DNA of 18,135 bases, taken from positions 13,013-31,147 of the forward strand of contig DDXG01000272.1 in NCBI GenBank assembly GCA_002347125.1, in the 5' to 3' direction. The position numbers and the translations under genes were made by a program. Below the pieces are notes generated by a model. The model searched no databases. It was not told the origin of the DNA and was given only the letters and a program-made list of their open reading frames with translations. Shown here piece by piece: positions 7,247 to 14,345 of this stretch (position 1 is its first letter; each line of letters starts with the position of its first letter). The stretch is from Phycisphaerales bacterium UBA2266. GTDB lineage: Bacteria; Planctomycetota; Phycisphaerae; Sedimentisphaerales; Anaerobacaceae.

Positions 7247-9120
7247 CCCGCCACCGCGTCCGAGACCGCCACCATCACCAGCGGCCCTCGGCGGCGCCGG
7301 CGGTCGAACCCCGTCGCCGGTTTGTCCTTTTGCGGCGTGAAAGCGTGATTATCGCGGTTACGGTGGTCCTGGCCGGCGGGATGTTCGCCCTGGGCAAGTA
7401 CATCGAGTTCAACAGCCCCGGGGCCTACGACGCGGGTGCCTACGTCTACTCGGCGGCCCACGTCCTCAACGGGGCCAGGCTGGGCGTCGATGAGCTGCCT
7501 TCCGCCCAGCCGGGCACGTTCATGGCCAATCTGCTGGGCGTGTGGCTGTTTGGTTACAACGACACCGGGCCCAAGCTGGTCCAGATGCTCATGCAACTGG
7601 GGGCCCTGGTTCTGATGTTTCTGGCCATGCGCAAGGCCTTCGGCCTGATTCCCGCGTGTATCGGCGTGTTCCTGGCGGCCACGTACCTGTCCAGTCCGCT
7701 GATCGCCAAGTTCGGCAACGTGAAGGAACAGTTCATGATCGCCTGCATGATTGCGGGCGTCAGCCTCATCATCTTCCACGAGTACTCGGGCCGGTGGTTC
7801 TACGCGGTGCTTGCCGGGGCGGTGCTGGTCTGGGCGCCGCTGTTCAAGCAGACGGGGCTCTCGGCCGTTATGGCCACGGGCCTGTTTGTTCTGGCCCAGC
7901 CGATCCTGCGGCATAAGACCATAGGACAGACGGCGCGGCAGATTGGCTTGCTACTGGCCGGGGCCGTGGTGTCCGTGGCGCCCATGTACGTCTGGATCCT
8001 CGGCTGGGGCATCCAGTGGGGCCTGCCTTACAGGTGGGTCTATGACATCCTCGCGGCGTTGTGGCCGTCGGCCGCAGTGGCGGAGGATGCCGCGGCCACA
8101 AGCTACGTTGCGGAGGGGCGGCGGCTCGTTCCGTTGTCCGTCCAGATTCCTCGCGTCCTGCGGTATTACGGCCTGTTCATCCTGCCCATCACGCTGGCCG
8201 TCGTCGGCATCGTGATGCGGATAGGCCTGTGGCTGCGAGACCGCAAGGCCCAGGCCCCGTCGCCCAAGCCTGTTCGGGACCGGCTGGTCCTGCTGCTGGG
8301 GTTATGGTGGATTCTGGATATGGCCTTTGTGTGGATCAGCCCGCGCTCCTACGAGGAGTATTATCTGCCGCTCAACGGCTCGGCGGCGGTGCTGGCCGGC
8401 TATATCCTCTCGCTCTACTTCGACAAGCTCGCCGCCACGGATCGCGTGATGAAGTGGCGGGGCATCGGGGCGGCGGCGGTGCTCGCAGCTATTCTGATGT
8501 CATGGCATATCTATTTTGGCATCAGCCGCAGTCCGTTTTCCGCGACGTCGTACGGCGGCAGGCGCAACGGCTTTGTGCAGCGGGTCAAGGAGATCCGCGA
8601 CCTTAAGAAGCGAGGCGGCTACTACTCCTGGCAGGCCGCCGCGTACTACGTCCGGGACCACTCCACGCCGCAGGACACCATGTACGTCTGGGGCTGGTAC
8701 CCGGGCATGTATGTGGCGGCCGGGCGTTTTTCATCGGCGTCGCGATGCTGCTCCATGACGCGAAACGCCCCGTCGATACTGGCCGATGAGGTCAAAACCC
8801 TGCTGGCGGAATTCGAGAAACGCCCGCCGAAGTTCATTATCGACTCCCGCAAGCGGCATATCCCCATCGAGCGTCCGCCCTACGAGCTGTGGCCTAAGAT
8901 GCCGAAGGGTTTCATGGGGGCCCAGGAGGCGGCCTTCCTGCCGAACAACGCGAGCATTGTCGAGGCCTTTGACAAGGCCTGGGCCGGTATGTTGGAGCAG
9001 CAGTTTGACAAGGCCGAGGCCCAGCGATACGAAATCCTTAAACCCCTGCGGCAGTACGTGATGCAGAATTATCGTGTCGTGCGGGAATTCGGCGATCATG
9101 TACTGTTCGAGAAGAAGTGA
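7243..9120 (+). CDS. GT39-like (ArnT/PMT-family) integral membrane glycosyltransferase
   Basis: A 625-residue protein with a basic, His/Arg-rich cytoplasmic start and about ten or more hydrophobic helices between residues 34 and 430, then a soluble C-terminal domain (about 440-625). After the first helix comes YDAGAYVYSAAHVLNG (62-77), the kind of acidic, tyrosine-rich loop where GT-C enzymes carry their catalytic Asp. Known GT39/ArnT enzymes use polyprenyl-phosphate sugars at the outer face of the membrane. The 4-base overlap with the GT2 gene strongly suggests that the GT2 makes its lipid-linked donor. GGAGAG lies 5 bases before the start. Acceptor (lipid, glycan or protein) unknown. Confidence 0.8.
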   Translation: MTRHRVRDRHHHQRPSAAPAVEPRRRFVLLRRESVIIAVTVVLAGGMFALGKYIEFNSPGAYDAGAYVYSAAHVLNGARLGVDELPSAQPGTFMANLLGVWLFGYNDTGPKLVQMLMQLGALVLMFLAMRKAFGLIPACIGVFLAATYLSSPLIAKFGNVKEQFMIACMIAGVSLIIFHEYSGRWFYAVLAGAVLVWAPLFKQTGLSAVMATGLFVLAQPILRHKTIGQTARQIGLLLAGAVVSVAPMYVWILGWGIQWGLPYRWVYDILAALWPSAAVAEDAAATSYVAEGRRLVPLSVQIPRVLRYYGLFILPITLAVVGIVMRIGLWLRDRKAQAPSPKPVRDRLVLLLGLWWILDMAFVWISPRSYEEYYLPLNGSAAVLAGYILSLYFDKLAATDRVMKWRGIGAAAVLAAILMSWHIYFGISRSPFSATSYGGRRNGFVQRVKEIRDLKKRGGYYSWQAAAYYVRDHSTPQDTMYVWGWYPGMYVAAGRFSSASRCCSMTRNAPSILADEVKTLLAEFEKRPPKFIIDSRKRHIPIERPPYELWPKMPKGFMGAQEAAFLPNNASIVEAFDKAWAGMLEQQFDKAEAQRYEILKPLRQYVMQNYRVVREFGDHVLFEKK

Positions 9121-9150
9121 CGGCCGTCTCATCGCGGCCGTGCACCGCCC

Positions 9151-9885
9151 ATGACCCGGCAAGCGGTTGACTATCACGCGATCTACGAGGACGACTGGCG
9201 GCACAGTCTGGCCGCCGGTACGGAGCAGCGCGGCAATCTCCAGGCGTGTCTGGACTTCATCGAGACGGTGGACCTGATCGGCAAGGGCGACCAGGCGCTG
9301 GAAGTCGGCTGCGGCATCGGCAGCGTCACGAACCATCTGACGCAGAGGGGCTTCAACGTCATCGGCACGGATATCTCGCAAGCCGCTATCGAGTACGGCC
9401 GTAGAAAGTACCCCGACGCCCGGCTGGAGGCGCATGCCGCCGAGAGTCTGCCGTGGCCCGACGAGTCCTTCGATGCGGTGCTGAGTTTTGATTTGTTCGA
9501 ACATATCCCGGACCCGGACCGACATCTCGGCGAGGTCCGCCGCCTGCTGCGATCCGGCGGCCTGTACCTGTTCCAGACGCCGAACAAGTTCGCCAACGTC
9601 ATTTTCGAGACCATCGCCCATAAGGGCCTGGGCTGGAGGCTCGCGCACCCGTCGCTGCACAGCCCGCGACAACTGCGACGGCGTCTGGTCCGCAACGGCT
9701 TTACGGTGCGGTTCGTCAAGATCGACCCCGTCAACGAGTTCATGCTCAACAAGCTCAAGAAGCTGGGGCCCTTCGGCAAGTTGGCCAGGTACATCCCCTG
9801 GCGACGGCTGCCGCTGTGTATGCAGACGAATTTGTTTGTAGTGGCGAAGAAGACGATAGAGACACGGCTCACGACACATGACTGA
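9151..9885 (+). CDS. Class I SAM-dependent methyltransferase (Methyltransf_11/UbiG-like)
   Basis: 244 residues with motif I EVGCGIGSVTNHL (51-63), the acidic residue of beta-2 at Asp74 (IGTDIS), and FDAVLSFDLFEHIPDPDRHL (107-126), followed by RRLLRSGGLYLFQTPN (130-145). These are the standard SAM-binding elements. The C-terminal third is positively charged and may bind membrane or substrate. It sits 30 bases behind the GT39-like gene and before a GT4, so it likely methylates a sugar or lipid intermediate of the same glycan. The start has only a weak ribosome site; ATG 9151 is the first good Met and keeps the N-terminal YHAIYEDDWRH region typical of sugar methyltransferases. Confidence 0.85.
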   Translation: MTRQAVDYHAIYEDDWRHSLAAGTEQRGNLQACLDFIETVDLIGKGDQALEVGCGIGSVTNHLTQRGFNVIGTDISQAAIEYGRRKYPDARLEAHAAESLPWPDESFDAVLSFDLFEHIPDPDRHLGEVRRLLRSGGLYLFQTPNKFANVIFETIAHKGLGWRLAHPSLHSPRQLRRRLVRNGFTVRFVKIDPVNEFMLNKLKKLGPFGKLARYIPWRRLPLCMQTNLFVVAKKTIETRLTTHD

Positions 9886-9923
9886 CGATGGGCGAGTCAG
9901 GATAGTGCAGGCGGTATGATGAC

Positions 9924-9951
9924 GAGATGCTTCGCTTCGCTGAGTATGACA
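9924..9951 (+). repeat. Possible REP-like intergenic repeat unit
   Basis: GAGATGCTTCGCTTCGCT followed by GAGTATGACA resembles short repeated intergenic sequences (form gagatNCTTCGCTTCGCTCAgNATGACA) that I recall from many unrelated bacterial genomes. It lies in the 136-base gap between the methyltransferase and GT4 genes, which otherwise holds nothing I can recognise. It shares CGCTTCGCT with the hairpin at 17878-17896. A genome-wide copy count is required to confirm it. Confidence 0.35.
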
Positions 9952-10021
9952 GGACATGGATGGAGTATTACGCTTGGGTCATCGTGCATGGCATGACAGG
10001 TAGCCGGATGACGGATCGCCG

Positions 10022-11158
10022 ATGAGAATTCTCATGCTCAACTATGAGTTTCCGCCCATCGGGGGCGGCGCGGGGATGGCGCACAAGGCCCTGGTCGGTG
10101 AGTATGCGCGGGCCGGGGATCTTCATGTCGATGTCCTGACCAGCGGGCGAAAACCCGGCCTGACCACCGAGCGCCCCGCCGCGAATATCTCCATTACCCG
10201 CGTGGGCATAGGCAAGAAAGACCTGCACCACTGGCGAAGAGTCGAGGTCCTCCAATGGCTCCACAGGGCCAGGGGCCACTACCGCCGGATGCTCGACGAG
10301 AATGAGTATGCCCTGGTCCATGCGTTCTTCGGCTTTCCTACGGGATGGCTGTGCTATCGCACGGCCGGGCGCATTGCGTATATCCTCTCGCTTCGCGGCT
10401 CGGATGTGCCGGGGCCCAATGCCCGTCTGCAACTGGAGTACAAGCTGCTGGCGCCGGTGTTTCGGGCGATCTGGCGCAATGCCGCGTCGATTGTGGCGTG
10501 CAGCGAGGGCCTGCGGCGGCGTGCCCTGGCGTTCATGCCCGGCATCGACATCTCCGTCATCCCGAATGGCGTGGATCAGAGGCGGTTTCATCCTCCGGCC
10601 GGGCGCGGGGCGGATGAGACGCTGCGACTGCTGACCGTGGGGCGGCTGTCCAACACCAAGCGGATCGACCGGCTCATCGAGGCCGTGGCCATCCTCCGCG
10701 GGCAGGGCCGCAAGGTCGCTCTCAAGATTGTCGGCAGCGGGCCGCTGGAGATGGAGCTGAAAAGGCTCATTGCGGGCAGGCGTCTGGACGCGGGTATCCA
10801 GATGGTCGGGCGACTGGAAGGCGGCCGGATGCCCGCCGTCTACCGCGACAGCGACGTGTTTGTCTCGGCCTCGATGCAGGAGGGTATGAGCAACGCCATG
10901 CTGGAGGCCATGGCGACGGGTCTGCCGATTGTGGCCACCCGCTGCGAGGGTGTCGAGGAACTCATCGCCGACAACGGCGTAGTGCTTGACGACGACAGCC
11001 CGCGGGCCATCGCGGCCGCCGTGGCCGACCTGGCGGACCATCGAGAGAAGATACACAGCCTCTCATCCGCCGCTGTACACCAGGCGGCCCGCTTCGGCTG
11101 GTCCGGCGTGGCTGAACAGTACATCCGAATCTACCGGGAGACGTGCGGTTGTCGATAA
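10022..11158 (+). CDS. GT4 family glycosyltransferase
   Basis: 378 residues with the GT-B layout. The N-terminal acceptor domain begins RILMLNYEFPPIGGGAG (2-18), a common GT4 opening. The hinge region has VIPNGVDQRRF (179-189), then LLTVGRLSNTKRIDRLIEA (203-221), KIVGSGPLEMEL and the E-x7-E nucleotide-sugar motif EGMSNAMLE (Glu287, Glu295), ending with an LSSAA..AARFGWSGVAEQY helix. It is a cytoplasmic or membrane-associated retaining glycosyltransferase. The ribosome site is weak. It follows the methyltransferase by 136 bases and probably belongs to the same surface-glycan set. The donor sugar cannot be told from sequence. Confidence 0.88.
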   Translation: MRILMLNYEFPPIGGGAGMAHKALVGEYARAGDLHVDVLTSGRKPGLTTERPAANISITRVGIGKKDLHHWRRVEVLQWLHRARGHYRRMLDENEYALVHAFFGFPTGWLCYRTAGRIAYILSLRGSDVPGPNARLQLEYKLLAPVFRAIWRNAASIVACSEGLRRRALAFMPGIDISVIPNGVDQRRFHPPAGRGADETLRLLTVGRLSNTKRIDRLIEAVAILRGQGRKVALKIVGSGPLEMELKRLIAGRRLDAGIQMVGRLEGGRMPAVYRDSDVFVSASMQEGMSNAMLEAMATGLPIVATRCEGVEELIADNGVVLDDDSPRAIAAAVADLADHREKIHSLSSAAVHQAARFGWSGVAEQYIRIYRETCGCR

Positions 11159-11257
11159 GCATTTGCGGGGGGGCGGGCAATCTGGTAGTCTGGCGGGACG
11201 TTGTCGACGTATGCACACGAACACGATGTCTGAACATTCGATTCTGGAGACTGGACG

Positions 11258-11935
11258 ATGAGACGGATTATGGCGAAGATGTTGTTGATCACGGCGGCGG
11301 TTGCGGTTGTGTCGATGGTCGCGGGTTGTGAGCAGGAGATGGCGGTGTCGCCCAAGGCCAGGACGATGCTGTTCAATGGGCGGGATTTCGCGGGGTGGAA
11401 GCTGCACGTGGATGATCCCAACGTCAATGTTGGCGACATCTGGAGTGTCAGGGACGGCGTGGTGCATTGCGTGGGCAAGCCCAACGGGTATATGCGGACG
11501 CAGAAGACGTACCGTGACTACAGGCTGCATGTCGAGTGGCGATGGGCGGCCGAGCCAACGAACAGCGGTGTCCTTCTACACGCCAGTGGGCAGGACCAGG
11601 TCTGGCCGCGGTGCATTGAGGCCCAGCTCAAGAGCGGCAGCGCCGGTGATTTCGTGCTGATCCGGTATACGGGCATTACCGTGGACGGCAAGGTGCTTGG
11701 CGATCCGGGCAAGATGTTCGTCTCTGTGCCGAAGAAGCAGGCCTCCAGCGAGAAGCCCGCGGGCCAGTGGAACAGCTATGATATTGATTGCCGCGACGAT
11801 GAAATCCGCCTGTACGTTAACGAGGTCCTTCAGAATGAGGGCGTGATGGCCTCGGACCGTTGCGGCTGGATTTGTTTGCAGAGCGAAGGCAGCCCTATCG
11901 AATTCCGCAACATATATATAGAACCCGTGCGGTAG
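11258..11935 (+). CDS. DUF1080 (3-keto-disaccharide hydrolase) lipoprotein
   Basis: 225 residues starting at ATG 11258 with GGAG 8 bases upstream. It has a signal peptide with lipobox VAGC (Cys24). The body matches DUF1080, a concanavalin/LamG-like beta sandwich: LFNGRDFAGWKLH (38-50), DIWSVRDGVVHCVG, GYMRTQKTYRDYRLHVEWRW, NSGVLLHASG, and a C-terminal WICLQSEGSPIEFRNIYIEPV. Family members hydrolyse 3-keto-glycosides or bind polysaccharides and are highly expanded in Planctomycetes. Here it is probably a periplasmic or surface-anchored carbohydrate-acting protein. It lies 99 bases downstream of the GT4, so it may be a separate unit. No terminator could be confidently placed behind it. Confidence 0.88.
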   Translation: MRRIMAKMLLITAAVAVVSMVAGCEQEMAVSPKARTMLFNGRDFAGWKLHVDDPNVNVGDIWSVRDGVVHCVGKPNGYMRTQKTYRDYRLHVEWRWAAEPTNSGVLLHASGQDQVWPRCIEAQLKSGSAGDFVLIRYTGITVDGKVLGDPGKMFVSVPKKQASSEKPAGQWNSYDIDCRDDEIRLYVNEVLQNEGVMASDRCGWICLQSEGSPIEFRNIYIEPVR

Positions 11936-12030
11936 CAGGCTGCGAGGGGCCGTACACTCCAAACGACTGTTGTATTACCCGGCCGGCAGGTCTTCTGGGG
12001 TGATAGACCGCGCATTCCCATCGTCGGTTG

Positions 12031-12076
12031 TATACATAATTGTAGCATATTGGTGGGGTTGCAACGAAAATGTAGA
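12031..12076 (+). promoter_or_regulatory. Paired upstream activator-like dyads of the first amt promoter
   Basis: TATAC-N6-GTAGC (12031-12046) and GCAAC-N6-GTAGA (12061-12076) are two degenerate dyads with centres 30 bases apart. Their right half-sites start 125 and 95 bases upstream of the GG of the sigma-54 -24 element. Two better dyads occupy exactly these positions before the second amt gene. They are not the canonical NtrC site. The likely role is binding of a sigma-54 activator; this is inferred from spacing and conservation. Confidence 0.6.
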
Positions 12077-12165
12077 TCGCGTTGCCGGAGGGCACGGTCG
12101 CCATGCCTCTTGTAAGTTCTTTTAGATAAAGGTCTTACGTTTTCACTTGGTCGGCCTCCCGGTTC

Positions 12166-12180
12166 TGGCACGCCGGTTGC
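12166..12180 (+). promoter_or_regulatory. Sigma-54 (RpoN) promoter of the first amt-PII operon
   Basis: TGGCACGCCGGTTGC matches the sigma-54 consensus TGGCAC-N5-TTGC, with the required GG-N10-GC spacing (GG 12167-12168, GC 12179-12180). It precedes an ammonium transporter gene, a classical sigma-54 target. The expected transcription start is near 12191-12193, leaving a leader of about 90 bases. Confidence 0.9.
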
Positions 12181-12198
12181 GATAGGGTATCTCCGTAA

Positions 12199-12234
12199 CG
12201 CGGGCGATGTGTGCGGCGTATGCCGCGGCCCGCG
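12199..12234 (+). promoter_or_regulatory. GC-rich stem-loop in the leader of the first amt gene
   Basis: CGCGGGC (12199-12205) pairs perfectly with GCCCGCG (12228-12234). Inside, GCGGC (12213-12217) pairs with GCCGC (12222-12226) around a GTAT loop, leaving an asymmetric GATGTGT bulge on the 5' side. It begins a few bases after the expected transcription start, so it would be at the 5' end of the mRNA. Confidence 0.55.
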
Positions 12235-12280
12235 ACGTACAGACGTGATTGTCCTAGTTCGAAGGGAGATGCCAAGAGCT

Positions 12281-13639
12281 ATGCGACGTGCAAAGGGCGT
12301 ACGACTGAACCTCAAGATTGTGTCGGCGGCCGTGGTGGCGCTGGGGCTTTGCAGCCCGGCGTCGGCCGGTGAGTCGGCGATCAGCGTGGCGGACCTTCAG
12401 GTCGGCCTTAATACCGTCTGGGTGCTGCTGGGGGCGTTTCTTGTGTTCTTCATGCAGGCCGGGTTCGGCATGGTCGAGGCCGGCTTCATCCGAGCCAAGA
12501 ACACCTGCAACATCCTGACGAAGAACTTCCTCGACTTCTGCATGGCGTCGCTGGGGTTCTTTCTGGTCGGATACGGGCTGATGTTCGGCAACGGCAACGG
12601 CTTCGTCGGGACCAAGGGCTGGCTGCTGATGGGAATCGGCGACGAGGCCAGCGGCCTGCCGTTATTCGCGTTCTGGCTGTTTCAGGCGGCGTTCTGCGGT
12701 GCGGCCGCGACCATCGTGGCCGGCGGAATGGCCGAGCGGATGAAGTTCACGGGCTATCTCATCTACTCCTTTATCATCTCAGCCCTGATCTATCCGATCA
12801 TCGGACACTGGATTTGGGGCGGCGGGTGGCTGGCGGGCAAGGGCTTCGGCGATTTCGCCGGCTCGACGGTGGTCCATACGGTCGGCGGCTTCGCGGCGTT
12901 GGTCGGGACGATCATCCTGCGGCCGCGAGAGGGCAAATTCGGGCCGGATGGCAAGGCGAACGTCCTGCCCGGCCACAGTATTCCCCTGGCGTCGCTAGGC
13001 GTGTTCATTCTGTGGTTCGGGTGGTTTGGATTCAACGCCGGCTCCACGCTGAGCGTTGGCAACGGCACCGACATCGCGCGAGTGGCCATCAATACGAACC
13101 TGGCCGCGGCCCTGGGCGGGATCGCCGCGATGATCACCGCCTGGAAGCGGTTCGGCAAACCGGACCTGTCCATGGCGATGAACGGGGCCCTGGCGGGTCT
13201 GGTGGGTATCACGGCCCCCTGTGCGTATGTCGATCCCTGGGCGGCGATGGTCATCGGCGCCATCGCGGGCGTCGTGGTCGTGCGGGGCGTTGAACTGCTG
13301 GACCGGCTGAGAATCGACGACCCGGTCGGGGCGGTCCCGGTGCACGGGATGTGCGGGGTCTGGGGCACGCTGGCGGTCGGGCTGTTCGGCCAGGAGGGCG
13401 TCGGCGGGCTGGCCCGAAACGGGCTGTTCTACGGCGGCGGGTTCACCCAGCTTGGGGTCCAGATGCTGGGCAGCGCCGTCACCATCGCATTCGTGGTCGT
13501 ATCGATGGGGCTGGTGTTCAAGCTGATCAACGCGACGGTGGGGTTGCGGGTCAGCCGCGAGGAGGAGCTGCGCGGCCTCGATATCGGCGAGCACGGTATG
13601 GAGGCGTACGCGGGATTCCAGATCTTCAGCACGACGTGA
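12281..13639 (+). CDS. amt: Ammonium transporter (Amt/AmtB family), first copy
   Basis: 452 residues from ATG 12281. The frame is open back to 12209, but that ATG lies inside the leader stem-loop. AAGGGAG ends 12 bases upstream, a long spacing, and ATG 12269 is an alternative. A signal peptide (MRRAKGVRLNLKI...CSPASA) precedes about 11 membrane helices. Family signatures: FFMQAGFGMVEAGFIRAKN (56-74), DFAGSTVVHTVGG (191-203) with the first pore His199, WFGWFGFNAGS (245-255), and VPVHGMCGVWG (352-362) with the second pore His355. The cytoplasmic tail GLRVSREEELRGLDIGEHG is the segment that couples to PII. The PII gene follows after 26 bases. It moves ammonium across the inner membrane and is closed by PII binding. 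Its sequence differs clearly from the second copy, suggesting two old lineages rather than a recent duplication. Confidence 0.95.
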   Translation: MRRAKGVRLNLKIVSAAVVALGLCSPASAGESAISVADLQVGLNTVWVLLGAFLVFFMQAGFGMVEAGFIRAKNTCNILTKNFLDFCMASLGFFLVGYGLMFGNGNGFVGTKGWLLMGIGDEASGLPLFAFWLFQAAFCGAAATIVAGGMAERMKFTGYLIYSFIISALIYPIIGHWIWGGGWLAGKGFGDFAGSTVVHTVGGFAALVGTIILRPREGKFGPDGKANVLPGHSIPLASLGVFILWFGWFGFNAGSTLSVGNGTDIARVAINTNLAAALGGIAAMITAWKRFGKPDLSMAMNGALAGLVGITAPCAYVDPWAAMVIGAIAGVVVVRGVELLDRLRIDDPVGAVPVHGMCGVWGTLAVGLFGQEGVGGLARNGLFYGGGFTQLGVQMLGSAVTIAFVVVSMGLVFKLINATVGLRVSREEELRGLDIGEHGMEAYAGFQIFSTT

Positions 13640-13665
13640 CGTGCCTATCGAAGGAGCATGACAAG

Positions 13666-14007
13666 ATGAAACTCATTGTAGCCTATATTCAACCGCACAA
13701 GCTGCAGGATGTGAAGAAATCGCTGTACAAAGCCGAGGTGTGCAAGGTCTCGGTGACCAACGCCCTGGGCTGCGGAGCGCAGCAGGGGTACGAGGAGAGC
13801 TACCGCGGCGTGAAGTTCGAGGTGAACCTGCTCAAGAAGGTGCGGCTGGAGATCGCCGTGAACGAGGACTTCGTCGAGCGGACGGTCGATGCCATCATCG
13901 ACGGGGCCCGCACGGGCAAGATCGGCGACGGCAAGATATTCGTCCTGGACCTGGGCGAGTGCATCCGGATTCGCACGGGCGAGCGCGGAGGGCCTGCTAT
14001 CGGATAG
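13666..14007 (+). CDS. glnK: PII signal-transduction protein (GlnK/GlnB family), first copy, Tyr51 replaced by Phe
   Basis: 113 residues from ATG 13666, with AAGGAG 11 bases upstream; upstream codons in this frame overlap amt and are not used. Family elements: KLIVAYIQPHKL, the T-loop 37-55, KVRLEIAV, ARTGKIGDGKIFVLDL (81-96) and CIRIRTGERG. Numbering is the same as E. coli GlnB. Gln39 (2-oxoglutarate site), Tyr46, Arg47 (the residue that plugs the Amt pore), Lys58, Lys90, Arg101 and Arg103 are kept. Residue 51, the uridylylated Tyr in enterobacteria, is Phe, and Arg38, a nucleotide-phosphate ligand, is Ala. Placed behind amt, it should act as the Amt gate controlled by ATP/ADP/2-oxoglutarate without uridylylation at 51. 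Confidence 0.93.
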   Translation: MKLIVAYIQPHKLQDVKKSLYKAEVCKVSVTNALGCGAQQGYEESYRGVKFEVNLLKKVRLEIAVNEDFVERTVDAIIDGARTGKIGDGKIFVLDLGECIRIRTGERGGPAIG

Positions 14008-14062
14008 GCGGCGGGGCCGCCATCGGTCGGCCATCATTTTCTGCGCCCTCCATGGGCTCGGG

Positions 14063-14096
14063 GCGGGCCCTGCTCGCAGGAGTGGGGCTCGCCCGC
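14063..14096. repeat. Inverted repeat between the two amt-PII units
   Basis: GCGGGC (14063-14068) and GCCCGC (14091-14096) are complementary and enclose a second hairpin CCTG-CTCG-CAGG (14069-14080). There is no T tract on either strand, so it is not a standard terminator. It lies just upstream of the dyad sites of the second promoter and might block readthrough or insulate the unit. Confidence 0.4.
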
Positions 14097-14115
14097 ATGA
14101 TGAAGGTAGTCGCCG

Positions 14116-14164
14116 TAATCTACATTACCGTAGATTATGTTGGCTGAGTCTACAACTTCGTAGA
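14116..14164 (+). promoter_or_regulatory. Paired upstream activator dyads of the second amt promoter
   Basis: Site 1 is TAATCTAC-N6-GTAGATTA (14116-14137), a perfect 8-base dyad. Site 2 is TCTAC-N6-GTAGA (14149-14164), a perfect 5-base dyad. Their centres are 30 bases apart, about three helical turns. The right halves start 125 and 95 bases upstream of the -24 GG, identical to the first amt promoter. An extra half-site GTAGA lies at 14181-14185. They are probably binding sites for a sigma-54 activator. Confidence 0.7.
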
Positions 14165-14253
14165 AGTCAACCTCGCAGTCGTAGAACGGGGAAATTGACG
14201 TAAGTCTCTTTGAAATAAGAATATAGAGCAAGCACGCCGCTTCCGGCGGGCCC

Positions 14254-14268
14254 TGGCACAACAATTGC
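14254..14268 (+). promoter_or_regulatory. Sigma-54 (RpoN) promoter of the second amt-PII-glnA unit
   Basis: TGGCACAACAATTGC fits TGGCAC-N5-TTGC with GG-N10-GC (GG 14255-14256, GC 14267-14268) and is followed by AA, the favoured -12 context. The expected transcription start is near 14280. This places the TTG at 14265 and the ATG at 14271 inside or before the start, so they cannot be the translation start. Confidence 0.92.
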
Positions 14269-14293
14269 AAATGCACCATGGCATGATGGCAAT

Positions 14294-14316
14294 CGCCGCC
14301 CCGCGTAAGGGCGGTG
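14294..14316 (+). promoter_or_regulatory. Stem-loop in the leader of the second amt gene
   Basis: CGCCGCCC (14294-14301) pairs with GGGCGGTG (14309-14316), with one G-U pair, around a 7-base loop. It lies between the expected transcription start and the ribosome site, as does the hairpin in the first amt leader, but the sequence is not the same. Confidence 0.4.
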
Positions 14317-14345
14317 TATGTAACCTTTGTCTAAGGGCGCAGAAG

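Noticed and set aside
12209..12280. ATG 12209 as the start of the first amt gene
   Set aside because: It lies inside the leader stem-loop, has no Shine-Dalgarno, and would put extra non-signal residues before a clear signal peptide.
13351..13665. PII reading frame extended upstream into amt
   Set aside because: It is simply open in another frame of amt. ATG 13666 with AAGGAG gives the exact 113-residue PII length.
12031..14164. Canonical NtrC or NifA binding sites in the amt upstream regions
   Set aside because: Neither the GCAC...GTGC-type NtrC dyad nor a convincing TGT-N10-ACA NifA site was seen; the dyads found have a different core.
14265..14345. Upstream start (TTG 14265 or ATG 14271) for the second amt gene
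   Set aside because: These codons overlap the -12 element of the sigma-54 promoter or lie before the expected transcription start. ATG 14346 has a proper ribosome site.
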